From Tubiluchus corallicola (taxonomy: Eukaryota; Priapulida; Priapulimorpha; Priapulimorphida; Tubiluchidae): DNA of 64,000 nucleotides. Below, one piece after another: positions 24,916 to 37,300 of the stretch. The position numbers and the translations under genes are program-made. The notes under the pieces are model-generated. The model worked only from the letters and a program-made list of their open reading frames with translations, was not told the origin of the DNA and did no database searches. The first letter of the stretch is position 1. The number at the start of each line of letters is the position of its first letter. The DNA lies in contig JAQGDQ010000015.1 of assembly GCA_030141605.1 (NCBI GenBank), forward strand, positions 1,217,001-1,281,000, read 5' to 3'.

Positions 24916-27304
24916 AACTGCTTAACTTGATGTACTGTCAACAGATCTACAGTATTCAATGGACATTCGACACAGTACCCAGGCAAGACTAATACAGATG
25001 AAATTGAGAAATATCCAACTAGAACATAAGAAAAATATCCACTTAAAAAATTTTGTTGAACTTGAGGAAGTTAGAGGAAAAACAAAAGTGAAAACTGATT
25101 AATGAAATTCAGGAATTATAATGAATAAGAAATCACAGCAGAAGACAATATATGTCAGCATGTTCATATGACCAGACATGCTATATAAAAGTACCATTTC
25201 GGCACATTTTAAAAGGTGTTAAAATGCAATTTACATGAAAGATTTTTCTTCTAAAAAGATGGCTGACATCTTTGTGCTCTAGTTACATAATTGGCTACAT
25301 GGTTTTTAGACCACACTTCTGGCTCAGGGAACTGCAGTACAGAAATAAAATTGTGCTATTAATGTTGTTAAGTGGTTTTAAAATGCACTAAATGGGAAAT
25401 GTAATGCAATAAAATTTAATGTATACTGCTAAGTACCTCAATATTTATCAACCTGAACATCCCAACCTAGCTAGTGTAGTATAAAATGTATTTTTGGTAA
25501 GAATGGTGTTATTATTATGTATCAATCTTCTCACTAGACATTCAAGCGACAAGCCTGATTATTTGGCAACAGTGTTTATCATACTTCGAAATAAAAGTAA
25601 AAATGCAGTATTTGAATTAACCTAAATGGTTGTGTACATTAACACACAAATTGCACCTAAGTCTCCTTGAGTTAAATGTTTAACTGAGGATTTTTAACCT
25701 AGCAAAGCACAAATGCTTGCACGTATCTACTTAGTAACTGCTAGTGCGCCGAATGTGCAAATTAGACAGCTACTGCCATTAATGTATTATAATGCAATAG
25801 GACTAGAACAGTAATATGATAATAAAAGCACCTGATACCATTATACTCCATAATCTATAATGCTGCCCAGGGGTAGATTGCAGTTTAGGTTGTTCTTTTT
25901 GAAGGCACTCTCAAATCGCTTAAATCGGAAATATCACTGAAAGCAGAGCTACACTAGAAAGATGCATCCTTTATCTGCACACTGACGTAAAGAAAAGTTG
26001 AAAAATACCTCCTATTTATAAAAAAAATAATATTAAAAAAACTTACTGTTAGCATTGCAAGACAGACTAAAATTGACCGATTTGATGAAATATTTTCATT
26101 TGGGAGTTAGCAGAGAGCGATATTTTTATCTACTACTGTGTGCCACAGCCTAGAAAATCTTTTCACAACGCTTCACAAAAAAGAACCAAATTGGGAACTT
26201 ACTGAAAAGGTAAAAAAAGCTTCGGGTGAATTTTCTCAGTGTGCGCCATTTTGCAGCATCTGTGGGTGCTAGTAAGTGGCGTACTCTACCGGCGTTGTTT
26301 GGTAACTTTTGTTTCTCTTTCGAAACGCAGCGCAACCAACAATAATAATAATTGGTTGCGGTTTATACAATAAAATAATTAGTATTGGAACGCACGATAA
26401 TTTGAGGCTTCATACGATACAAAAAAGGTGACTGTACGAATATTTTATTACAGTTAGTTAGTTAGCTAGCTAAGCTAGTCAGTATGTCAATCAATTAGTT
26501 TTGACGAGTTTGTGGTGTGGCAGGTTGGGTTGGGCGGCTTGGAATTCTTGGTGGCATGGTGTTCTTGGTGATGGAGCGGGAGAGGGAGGGGAGGTTTGGA
26601 GTAGGAAGGAGGTAGAGCGTTGGCAGTGGGACTGATATAGGAAGGTAGTAGGGTGTGAGGATAACCACCTAAACTGCAAGTGTGCCCTGCCCAGTTTACA
26701 TAACACTACAGTACAGTATTACTATTACAAACTATTCATACAATACTCCGTCAATAGTAAATTTCTGCTAAAATTGCATGATTTTTCAAGATTATGGGAA
26801 GTGAAATGACTTCATTCGACCGTCGTGATCATAAGCATGTTTTACAATCACACACTGGTTGTAAATGTTTTACAGTCAACACGTGCAGTTTAATTAGTAA
26901 TTATCTGTGTGTTTTGTCTCACCTCGTGATTTTTAAAATATTTAAATTAAGAAATTTGTCAGAAAAACAAGAGGGCGTGTTCTGACTGTGACGTCCTTTC
27001 GGCATCAGAATTTTTGCTGTTCGACTGTAGCACAAACCCTTTTAAGTTATAGCATTGTGATAACTTACACTAGAATTATACCATAGCACTTTAAGTTTAA
27101 CTAAAGTTTAAGCAAACATACATTGTGTCCGTATAGTGTTGGAACAAACTTGTGCAATAAACTGATATATAAACTATCACACGTTTATGTTCATTTGGGA
27201 TTTAACTCACAACAGAAGTAGTCTCAATACGTATATAATGAAAATGTAAACAAAAATAGCAAAACCCCTAATGCCAAATCAGCAATAGGAACTTCCGCTA
27301 AGAC

Positions 27305-27580
27305 ATGACGACGGCTTCCGATAACTTCATGTGCGCAAAATTGGTAAAAAGTGCAGTCATTGGACTATTAAGAGAACTCGGCACGCGCCACATGTTGGGA
27401 GATCATCGCAAAGCTTTTTATTGTGAGTTATCAAGTGGACACGTCTTAACACGGCGAAGTCTCAGAGGCCATAAAATTGAGGAAGCTAAACACGTTATCA
27501 AATTTGATGTTTCTTTTAGTAAGAGTGAGTTAAGTGACATAATATACGAAAACAAATTATTAATAAAAAACTTGAGTTAG
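27305..27580 (+). CDS. Unassigned 91-codon open frame
   Basis: ATG to TAG, starting MTTASDNFMCAKLVKS and ending LLIKNLS. The composition is protein-like: mixed charged and hydrophobic residues with no low-complexity run. I recognise no family, signal peptide or membrane segment. No good donor or neighbouring exon ties it to a larger gene. It could be a short gene, an exon, a transposon relic or chance. Confidence 0.22.
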   Translation: MTTASDNFMCAKLVKSAVIGLLRELGTRHMLGDHRKAFYCELSSGHVLTRRSLRGHKIEEAKHVIKFDVSFSKSELSDIIYENKLLIKNLS

Positions 27581-27993
27581 GCCAAATTCACCGAAAACAC
27601 ACAATCATCACGATGACAACGGCCTATAAAACATATAGTTTTTTTAACTGTTTTTGTAGTTTCAGTCCAACAGAACAGTATAAGCTATTTCACAGGTCTG
27701 CAGTAGTTTGGCTTCATCAATACAGTACATCATAACTGTTCCACAGAAACACAGACTTAAAAAAACATTTTAGAGCAGTGTTGAAGTGGTTATGGGATTA
27801 CTATAAATTAGAATCATGCATGCCATGTATGTATCCTATATTTATATTATATATATGTAAGAGACAGACTGCAATTCATGTGGGTTTACGGAAAGGCCAT
27901 GTAAGCCTTCTGGAAAGTTAGGCTTATTTCAGTGTTCGCAAAAAATGTCAGAAGGATGATTAATAAAAGTATTACAAGTGAATAGTTAACCAG

Positions 27994-28066
27994 GCGATAT
28001 AGTCTAGTGGTAACACGTTCGCTTTCCATCTGAGAGGTTGGGAGTTTGGCACTATGGTAATTTTAA
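27994..28066 (+). repeat. tRNA-like element, probably SINE-derived
   Basis: An A-box-like TAGTCTAGTGG is followed about 35 bases later by a decayed B box, GAGGTTGGGAGTTTGGC, as in a worn tRNA. The cloverleaf does not close well. It differs from the TGTAATGGTCAGCAT family at 18047 and 30497. Confidence 0.45.
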
Positions 28067-28452
28067 TACTAAAATAATATTAAAAATGGCACATGTTGGT
28101 GCTCTGCCTGGCACGTGGTGCTTAGGGCAAAAGTGGGGTAATAATAATCTCCGTTAGTGTAAGTTTGTGTAGTTTGTTATTTACAGTACGTGATAAAAAC
28201 CCTCATAGCTTGTGGCTTGTAACGCTGACTATGTAAAGAGAGTGGCGCATAATGGTTATGATAATTATAACGATAGCAATGACGACAACTGTTACAGCGG
28301 TAGTGCTTGATAGCAAATCTAGCTGATTGGACGGAGGGGGGGGGGCGTCCATGCTGTACGAAAGGTGTGCATGATAAAAGGCGCAAAGCCTTTTTTGTTT
28401 AATTACAACTAGACTCTTCGCATCAAAGCGTTATTAAATATTGCCACTATAC

Positions 28453-28477
28453 ATAACCCGTTGGCCCAACGGGTTAT
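28453..28477. repeat. Perfect 12-bp inverted repeat with a 1-base centre
   Basis: ATAACCCGTTGG, one C, then CCAACGGGTTAT: twenty-five bases without a mismatch. It lies in noncoding DNA with no flanking T-run. Confidence 0.9.
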
Positions 28478-29003
28478 CATAGTTAAGGAACCAATTCGTG
28501 TAGTATGAGCAAGTAGCACATAGATCATACTGGCAGATCATTACAGATATTACAACTTCCCGTAGTGCTGACCGATGGCAGCAGACACTGGCTTATTGAT
28601 CGTCAGTTACCTAGCTTTGCCGTTCGTTCGTTCGTTTATTTGTTTCGGTGCTGCTACGTTCTAAGAACACATAGCACGTTCTACCTGGTGATGCCACCGC
28701 CCACGATGCATCATCCCTCAAAAGTAGAGTTGTTTTTGTTAAATCTTTTTGCAGTAAATCTGTATATATCAGTAGCTGATCTTCTCTCGGCTTTTTGTCA
28801 TTTCAAAAGCTATACGTAATGCTATAGGAAAAGGAGATTATTGAAGTAACCTTAGTGTATGCCCAATCTTCTTACTTTTATTTGTTTACTCCAAGGATTC
28901 TTCTTGACCACATTATACAGATCATCATTGGATATTCTGTCAGACCATTTTGCATCGTGCAGTTTCCTATAGAGATTGTTACTTAACTTTTATTGTTCAT
29001 ATC

Positions 29004-29370
29004 TCAGCATTGTACAGAAAACAGGTTCACTAAAGTTGAAAGGATCCGGACTTTGGTTTCATGAGAAGATCTATTGTTTTCAAAAAGAGTTGTGAGATCT
29101 GAATAAGCAGACAATGCCAGAATTTTCCTTCCTTGTATGTCGGCTTTGGTGTTTAATAAGCTACCAAGGTATTTACACCTTTTCCGCAAGTCATTACCTC
29201 CTCTTCGAACATGGTATTCTTCGGTTTTTGTATTGTTGACTGATTATATTTTCCTAAACGGCGGCTGATCGTACATTTTGCATCTTGTAGTTCCTCTTTA
29301 TTAGTTGTAATATATGCAGTACCATCTGCATATTGCATGGAGATTAAAGATGAAGGTTTTCCCAATGTAA
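29004..29370 (-). mobile_element. LINE reverse-transcriptase fragment (RTE-like), degenerate
   Basis: Two adjoining minus-strand frames carry MQYADGTAYITTNKEELQ, where the catalytic YADD has become YADG, then RKCKYLGSLLNTKADIQ and KTKVRIL-type sequence (here HETKVRIL). This is the order of RT motifs 5 to 7 in RTE-type non-LTR elements. A frame change separates them, so it is a dead fragment. Confidence 0.75.
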
Positions 29371-29576
29371 CGTAGCGCTATGTTTTACTAGTGTATCTGG
29401 TCTGAAGTTTTCTGGATTAAGATCTGTGTAAAAAAGCTTTGCCGTCGTCTGCTCAAACCCTGCTCTGTGTAGCAAGGTTGCCAGATTGGCTAGTTGTTGT
29501 TGAAAACACTTAGTAAAGTTGCAAAAATTAAAATAACTGATAGGTAACTGGCTTCCCTGTTCTGTTTAGTACAAAC

Positions 29577-30336
29577 ATGGCTACCAAGCGTTTGTAAGAA
29601 GTGCTAGAGCAAAATTTTTAATGACAAAGACAGTGACTATTCAGACGTTGATATAAGAGACGAATCATATGCAGATCCGATTTACACAAAATAGGAAGAG
29701 GCTGACAATACTAAAAATGTGTGTACGAGTCGGATTTACGGAGTACGGGCAGCAAAAGATAAAGCGCGAAAGAAGCCAAAGGTTGTTTACTTATGCACGT
29801 TCCACTAAATTGGAGAATAGTAGAAAAAATAGGGATGGCAATATCATAAAGAAAGCAACTTGTACAATATGGGAGTTGATTTAATGAATCAGCAGCTCGA
29901 CTCTCTTCTTGTACTGAGAAAAAGCTACAAGTGGGACAAGAAACTTTTCTTGCGCCTGGTTTTACAATGTGCTCTCAGTGCACACAAGCTGTACAAGCTG
30001 CATGGAGGTAATCTCGATTTTTTGCACTTTTTGCTTAGTGTTTGTATTGATCTACTTGCAAAGTTGCCAAAAATGAATCAGACCATGAAATGCCAGGATA
30101 ATCTTTCCGCGCCTCACAGGACGGAATCATTTCCCAGGTAAACGCCATTATAAGCAGACAAGCAAGCAAAAACAAAACAATGCAGAGTCTGCTGTGCTCG
30201 AGGACTGTGAACAGCAAAAGGAAATCCAGTTGAAACTACAGGGATTTGCAAAGCTTGTCCAACTCACCGGGGATTATGCTTATAAGCGGGGTGTTTTGAA
30301 GCATATCACACAAAGCTGGAATACTCATTAGTGTGA
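29577..30336 (+). pseudogene. piggyBac transposase relic
   Basis: The start reads MATKRL then a stop, followed by an acidic NDKDSDYSDVDI-like N-terminus typical of piggyBac transposases. The middle, including most of the DDE domain, is missing. From 29860 a long frame has YNMGVDLMNQQLDSL, LVLRKSYKWDKKLFLRLV and HKLYKLHG, the end of the piggyBac catalytic domain. In another frame near 30230-30336 lies the Cys-rich tail with CKACPTHRGLC, a stop, then GCFEAYHTK. Stops, frame shifts and an internal deletion make it non-functional. Confidence 0.8.
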
Positions 30337-30496
30337 ATGTACACTGTACAACATGTACATCACGTGATAAATAAAAATACAAATAACGTAACGTAACATA
30401 AAATAAAATTGTATTGTTTTCCAAATGTGCTATTATAGGTCACTTATTGCTATTCGGTCATATAAATGCATTCATGAGAGCCTGAAAAAGTTTGTA

Positions 30497-30570
30497 CCTC
30501 CACTGGACTTGAACCCAAGGCCTTCTGTATTCCCAGCCTCTATGCTGGTCATTACACCACAGAAGTGTTA
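30497..30570 (-). repeat. tRNA-derived SINE head, minus strand
   Basis: Reading the minus strand, TGGTGTAATGACCAGCAT is the A-box region and GGGTTCAAGTCC (plus 30505-30516) is a near-perfect B box. It is homologous to the copy at 18047-18120. A further partial A-box copy (TTGTGTAATGGTCAGATTC) lies near 30807 on the plus strand. Confidence 0.55.
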
Positions 30571-31531
30571 TGATTCTTCAGACTCAGAAATATGCACTGT
30601 AAGCTACTAGAGGTCGATCAAAGTGGAATTGCAGTTTACAGCTCAGAGTCTCAAATGTGCACGGGTACTTGTGGCAGCACTGCCAGCTTGTTTGACTTCT
30701 GTAATCAACAGCTTTTGTAATGAGCTAATGAGTCAACAAAAGTGGATTACTGCATTTTTGCCAATTTTTAATTTTATCATTATTGACTTTGGTCAAATTC
30801 TGACAGTTGTGTAATGGTCAGATTCTGTCACTCTAAAGACGTTGGATTTTAGTCAGATTGTGGCCGTTGTGCAACAGTCAGATGTTCTGATAAAATAACT
30901 ATGTTCTTTCCAAGTTCCGCCTACAGTTAACTTTTGCTAATTTTTACACATATTTTTGATATGTTTGCCTTTGCTTACATTGGCTATAGGTGCCCCACAA
31001 AAAGGGATATTAGTTGTTTTCAAGGACATTTAAGATGTGCCAGCTATTGTAGGTTGTTTACCATGGATTATTCTGTGTGTAATGGAAGGAGAATAAGGCA
31101 GTGATGTGAACTGGACCAAAAAATGTATGTTCAGGCCCACACAGATTTGACATTTTCACTAAAATCATTAGTATTATTGCATCAGTCACCCGTGGTTAAA
31201 GCAATGGGTCTCTTCTGCATAGATAGCAGTTTAGTCGATAACCTGACCACTAAAAGTAACATATTTACAATATTCCTAAAATATGAATTAAATATTAAAG
31301 TTAATATACTACTGATATGGCATAGGAGAAATATAAATAATCGGCAAAGTTACAGGCTGTGTCATGCTATGCGAATACCTAACCTGGCATGTAAATTATT
31401 TAGAAATGTATTATTGCTCAGTATTAATCAAATTTAGCGGAATGTCTACAGTCAGACTATTAACATGTACACATAAAACTGGGGACTGATTAAACTGATT
31501 AATGTCAGTAATTTTATTTACACTATGTTTA

Positions 31532-31606
<75 letters not shown>

Positions 31607-31614
31607 TGTCTTCC

Positions 31615-31654
<40 letters not shown>
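31532..31654. repeat. (CT)n microsatellite
   Basis: About 120 bases of nearly pure CT with one short interruption (CCCTCTGTCTTCCGT). LINE sequence begins directly after it. Confidence 0.97.
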
Positions 31655-31657
<3 letters not shown>

Positions 31658-32260
31658 TAGAAACTGTTTAAACATCTATGTGAAACATGCAGATAAACAC
31701 GATATTAAAATTAATGATGATATGACTGAAATTAATTACTACTAAATCGAGCAATATGTCTGGTTTTCAGTTTGGCACATTATTCCTAAGCAGTAAGACT
31801 ATACAAACTCTTGATAAGCAAAAGTACTTAGGGGCACATTATATCATGTGATAATAAAAATGACGAATACGTTTTCCGGCAGCGATCCGTATTTTATTGT
31901 AGAGCTAACCAGTTAATACGCAAATTTAGTTACTGTTCCGTTCATGTAAAGAAATTTTTATTCAATTCTTGCTGTACGAACTTTTACTGCATGGCTACCT
32001 GGCGCAATTACTATAATTATAATTTATATGCTTTAAAAATTGCTTATAATACAGCATTGGACAAAAGTTTTTTAATCAGCCATTTGATGCTAGTGCTAGA
32101 ACGCTGTGTGTAAACTATGGATTAATTTATTTTGATATTATACAATGAAAATGTGTCTATAGTCTACAGAAAAGGATAAGTAGTAATGAAAACCAATTAT
32201 GTAAGTGCATACTAAACTGTGATATAGCGTTTACATCTCCTATTAAAAGAAATTGGCGTG
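31655..32260 (+). mobile_element. 3' half of a LINE reverse-transcriptase ORF, with probable tail to about 32520
   Basis: With frame shifts, the plus strand reads KHDIKIND, then KYLGAHYI, YCRANQLIRKFSYCS, VKKFLFNS, FYCMATWRNYYNYNLYALKIAYNTA. This is the end of the RT and the thumb region of CR1/L2-like non-LTR elements. AT-rich sequence after it ends near 32440-32520 in short ATCGT-like repeats, as expected for a LINE tail. It starts right at the end of the (CT)n tract. Confidence 0.7.
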
Positions 32261-32544
32261 CAATTTTATACTGTAAGTAACTCGATTTTTGATGTATGTA
32301 ATTTGTTCCATTAACTCATAGGGTCACCTATCATTGTGTCACTTTTTTTCACTGTAATTATCTCATTTATTCGTCGTTATTAATTTTTTGTCATTTTCTT
32401 AATTTTCTGTATTTCATTTTTTTAGTAATTTGAGTGTAAATGTGCCATGTTGTATCTTGTAAAATGAACTGTGGTTTGCAATAAAAATATCGTATCGCAT
32501 CGTAACACATTACATCACATGGTATCCTATTTTTCTAATGGGAA

Positions 32545-33195
32545 TCTGGCGGAGAAACTGCACCAGGCTCTTGCCGAAGATACGCAATCGGCGCACTAAC
32601 GTTGCATAAATCTACAGGCACGGATAGTATCAGGCTGAGCATTTTAAATATTCTTCCTTACTGATACCGGTTCTTTTATCCTTGTTATTTAGCTCGTGTT
32701 TAATTCAAGGTGATCTTCTTGAATCCCTCATGATGTATATGTTAATTTCTCTAGTTAAAGTAATAACAAAGATAAATAGGAATGCAAACAACTATAGACC
32801 AATTGCATTAGCTTCTTCTGCCAGCAATTTCTTGCAAATTTTATTACTTAATATACAAACAGCACATTCCAACATCTCCCATCAGTTTGGTTGCGTAAAA
32901 AAAAACTTGGCACATGACGTACCCGAAACTTCCACAAGGACATTAAAGGAGATCATTGATCACTACATTAGTTGTGATAGGTCTGTTCACATTTACATTT
33001 GCGTCAGAGGCATTTGATAAGGTTAATTTCTTCAAACTTTTCCTGAAACTCTAAAAGACTTCAATACCGAATATTGTAATCTGTTTGCTCATATTCTATT
33101 ACACTCCACAAGGCATATGTATTAGGTCCATAACTTTCAAAATTAGAAATGGGGTACTTCAAGATAGCAAGATGTCACCTTTTCTTTTTAATTTT

Positions 33196-33199
<4 letters not shown>
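32545..33199 (+). mobile_element. 5' part of a LINE reverse-transcriptase domain
   Basis: Frame-shifted coding sequence reads LHKSTGTDSI, then NANNYRPIALASSASNFLQ, HQFGCVKKN, TLKEIIDHY, EAFDKVN, IRNGVLQDSKMSPFLFNFYF. These are RT motifs 1 to 4 in order (RPI, QFG, AFDKV and NGVRQG-S-LSPFLFN). The sequence stops exactly where the second (CT)n begins, before the YADD motif. Stops and shifts mark it as dead. Confidence 0.8.
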
Positions 33200-33261
<62 letters not shown>

Positions 33262-33310
33262 TCTCTCTCTCTCTGTCTCTCTCTCTCTCTGTCTCTTTGT
33301 CTCTCTGCTC
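33200..33310. repeat. (CT)n microsatellite
   Basis: About 110 bases of CT repeats with a few CCCT and TGTC interruptions, directly after the LINE fragment. Confidence 0.97.
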
Positions 33311-34349
33311 TCTTTTTCTCTCCTTTCCTCACTTCGCCGCCTCACATAATTATCGATAATTAGTTATTTTTAATTTGTATGTAGATTTTACGTAATTATG
33401 TATGAAAGTTAATAATTACTAACAAATCACGGATGATAATTTTTGCCAAAAATAGACATAATTAACAAACACTCCTAAAACAAAAAAATATGACGTTTCA
33501 GTCCACCAGGAGAAAAAGTCTTTAGGAGAAAAAGAAAAACAGCACTAACGATCTCTGAAAACACATTCACAACCAGCTGTGCTAATGGGATGTAGCTGCT
33601 GTGCGTTTTGTTTTGAATTTGATTGTTTTATTATTGTGTAAATACAAAGATGAAATATGACGGAATAGTCGGCAATGGTGCTTGATTTCTTGTGTTTTTC
33701 TGGGATTGGTTTCTTGTGTGTTTTTGGCTACGTGATTAGGCTTGCAATTAATGTGGAAACATTTTTTGTCTACGTAACTTCAACCAAATGTAACAGGTAA
33801 AGCACAAAAATATTGGATAAGTGATTTGCCACTGATGTTTTAAGTAAATAAATGCGCCAAAATGACGACTGTTATCTTAATTTTATTCTTGCTGCCATTG
33901 TGTAAAAAATTAAATTACAGTAAGGTTATCAAACTATATGTAATACTACCCATTGAAGCAGGTATTCAATACTCATGGAAACAGCAGGTGTTAGTTCTCA
34001 TGTCTAGAATTATCACACACCAACTTCACGATGTGCTGATAGTAAATCTACATAGGCCACACAAACACGGGTAGGCCCACCCAACTGATTTATTTAGATT
34101 CACATATGATATTATATAGCTGCCAGCTATATTTTCAAGTATTTTAAGAAACGAAATAAGTGCTTCTGAAAGGAAGATATAATATGTATGTAATATAGTT
34201 GTAACTAATCAGTAATCCGTACATCAAATGTAATCATGGCGACGTATGTAATTATATGGGACGTATACGTAATCTTTATTTGCTTTAAGTTGCAAATTAT
34301 CATAACACACAAGTGAGTCATTTTATGATCAATTAGAAGGGTTTCTTGT
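33311..34349. other. Intergenic region 3' of the lipase gene
   Basis: No exon or element recognised. The lipase poly(A) signal is near its right end. Confidence 0.5.
34275..34280 (-). promoter_or_regulatory. Candidate polyadenylation signal for the lipase gene
   Basis: AATAAA on the minus strand, about 70 bases after the stop codon. Confidence 0.5.
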
Positions 34350-37300
34350 CTATAGACATGGCCATATTGTAATCGTATTGCCGCTTTTCACTCTCTGATC
34401 GTAGCCGCAAAATTTGTACCTAAAAATAACATAAAACACTCATTTAGTGTTTTCAACAACTATAAACTTTTACACAAAAGTGATTGTGCACCAGCAACAC
34501 CACGTTGAAGAAAGCCTGTTGTAGCTGCAATAATCAAACAGGCATATGAACAGACAACCACAAAATAGAGATTTCATAAGTTAGACGGTTAGACGTTCGT
34601 TGCGGTTACTTTCTAAGAGAAACAAAACAAGTAATGCATAATTCTGTTACATGTACGTAGTTGCATTAACTTACACTGCTTCTGGGTTTCCTTTCCGCAC
34701 ATAGATGTCGCCTGCTGTCCAAGTGTCTGTGAATATTCCCCAGGATGTGTCCTCGTAAGAAACATCCATTTTTAATATGTCACCCCAGTCATTATTTGTC
34801 GTTAGTCGGCCCGTGTGCATTTCGCCAGCACGCATTTCTTGATGACTATAAAATTATTAAAAATATAGATTAACTTTAAAATGACAGTCGCAGAAAGAAG
34901 ACGCCTCTACATTTGCTGGCCGAAGAAAACATGCATCACATCACACTTTATCGTTCCCCGCTTCTGCTGCCAATCTCTTTCAAGCCCCAGCCAAGGAAAA
35001 ACGCCTGTTACCTGTGCTTTTTCGTCGACTGTATTTCGTAAATATGTTGTAAATATATTGCATTTTTGAATTAGAATAAGGTCGTAGGATTGGCAAGCTC
35101 TTGTAAATATTTTTCCAAATGGCCTAATCATGCAACAGGAAGCCTAAAATTTGAGTGAATATGCTTACATTAAAGTCCCTTTAAGCCATTTGATCGAAAG
35201 ACAATACAAAAAGGCGAACGTAAGAAAATAAGCTAGTCGTCATTTAGAACATTTGAATGAAAGCTGCCATCTAGTATATTTACCCATTTACTTCAATTTT
35301 AATGACGATAAATTTTATGACTATTTCAAAAATTCTGGTAAGATTTTGCTTCTGTAACACAGCGTGCTTTATGTGGCAACATTTGTTTTGTTCTAATAAA
35401 TAAATTAACAGACAACTTTTCTTTTTATGTTAAGAAGTAAATGTATTTTGGAAATAATTAACGACACTGTGTTGTTAGGCATTGAGTTAGGCATAAATGA
35501 TAGGCATTGAGTTACAGAGGTCACTCGTCTATACTCAGTCAACAACATGTGCTAAAATTTGAAGTAAATCTGAACCATTAGAAATCATTTTATGGCGTCT
35601 ATAACAAAAGTGAGTTTTAGAAAATCTGTTAATCCATAATTTCAGCTTGAAACAAAATCAGATGATAGATAAAAGTGACATGTAGCAGGATTTTCAATAA
35701 ATAAAAACGGCACTGCCGTGAAAAAGAGCTAAAAGGTATGATGAACGAAGGAATGGTAGATTTGGCAAACGATTGATTATTGAGTGAAAGAACTGATGAA
35801 CAACGGAACAAATGTCCAAAAAATCAAGAAGCTACCGACGAAGTCACAAAGCAAGCAAATGAATGAAATAACCGGCTAAATAAGTTTTACAGAATTAATT
35901 TTGAGGGTTTGGTGTGCGTGGCTACGTAATTATAGGCCTTGTTTAAAGAGCAGATGGGAAAATTGCTAAAGAAAACCTTATGCAGTCAAGTCGCGAACGT
36001 GCACATTTTAAAGCTACAATTGCATTAACGCTACCTTATGGTCTGCATGTTGGGAGAATTACCAGATGATCCATATAGTGTAGCTAAAATTCTTCCACTA
36101 ACTTTGTCTGACATGGATGAAGTGTAAATTTCAAATTGAACAGAGAAATCTGTAAAAAAATTTAAAAAGTCTGGATAGCTTTGAATTACAAAGTTTGAAC
36201 TGACTGTAAAGCATTATCATTATCCTTTAGATAATTAAATAAAACACTCTTAAACAGGATTACAAAACAATAAGAAAATCAACCAGTTTACGTCGTGATC
36301 TTTACCACAAAAAGTACAGAGAAACTTTTTGTTAGCTATTGGAAGAAATGCTTTCATTTACTTTTCAGTGAAAATTACAACAATAACATAATTTTCTTCC
36401 CGCATAAATTTTTTTGGCTTGTTGGTTTATGACTTTTCTAACTTTAGACTGATCCAAGAGACTGGATGACCTTAAATTTTTCATTGTATACACAAGAGTG
36501 TTCATAATATCAGCGTGGTAAGTTTTAAGCGATTCCGTTATTTTCTTCTTATAATATCATGGCCAAAACTTCGGCACATTTTTTGCGCAATCAGATATAA
36601 TAATAATAATATTAAAAAATATAAACCATGTTACTATAAGACCATTCTAAACGTTCATTTAAAAAGTTTAAATATAGAAGACTCTTTTTTGTGTTTTCTC
36701 TAATTTTTCTTGTTGAAAACAATTGACGATCTATAGTAAATTATACATATCATCTTTATTCATACATAATGTTACACTGTATATAATATACTAGTGCTAG
36801 TCACATTGTTATATACATTATGTTTTTTTAGCTGCACAAAAACCAAAATGTAACTAATGACATGCGTCAATGATGCTTATAAAGCAATTAGAAAATTGAA
36901 ACGATTTGATATACGGAAAGCTATCCATAATCTATTTACTTACGGCAGTAAGAAGGACTGTCGTCAGTTGACAGGTAAAGTGATCCTCTTCCATTAACAT
37001 ACTTATCAGCGTGAAAGCCCATACTAGAACATTGACCATGGCTACAACTGCCACATTTTCCGACATCAAAATCATCATAGTTACTGCAAGGATATCCCGT
37101 GTATGGACATGTGTCATAGCTGGTGATAGAGTCTGCGTAGAAATCGCAAGCCCTCATGTGATTACAAGAAAATGCTAGAATAATACCTGTCAAAATAACA
37201 ATAACACTAGTACACACTAGTTTTTCTGTAAGGCGTTATCAGTGTTTAGGTATCTTAATGTAAGGAAATATCAAGTAATCAGCAAAAGTGAAGCATGGGT

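Larger units (their letters stand above)
24916..28900. other. Intergenic region, no convincing host gene
   Basis: Part of this is probably the DIPK1-like promoter. On the minus strand at 26197-26252, an ATG in good context starts MAHTEKIHPKLFLPFQ and ends at a GTAAGT donor; it could be a small first exon, but I found no partner. A 9-bp inverted repeat (CGCAACCAA/TTGGTTGCG) flanks an AAT run near 26330-26362. The plus strand from 26500 to 26640 is G-rich. Also here are the unassigned frame at 27305, a SINE-like piece at 27994 and a palindrome at 28453. Confidence 0.45.

Noticed and set aside
28453..28477. Bacterial-type terminator
   Set aside because: There is no following T-run and the genome is animal.
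33085..33363. Ser/Leu-repeat frames of 66-92 codons
   Set aside because: They are read-through of the (CT)n microsatellite joined to dead LINE sequence.
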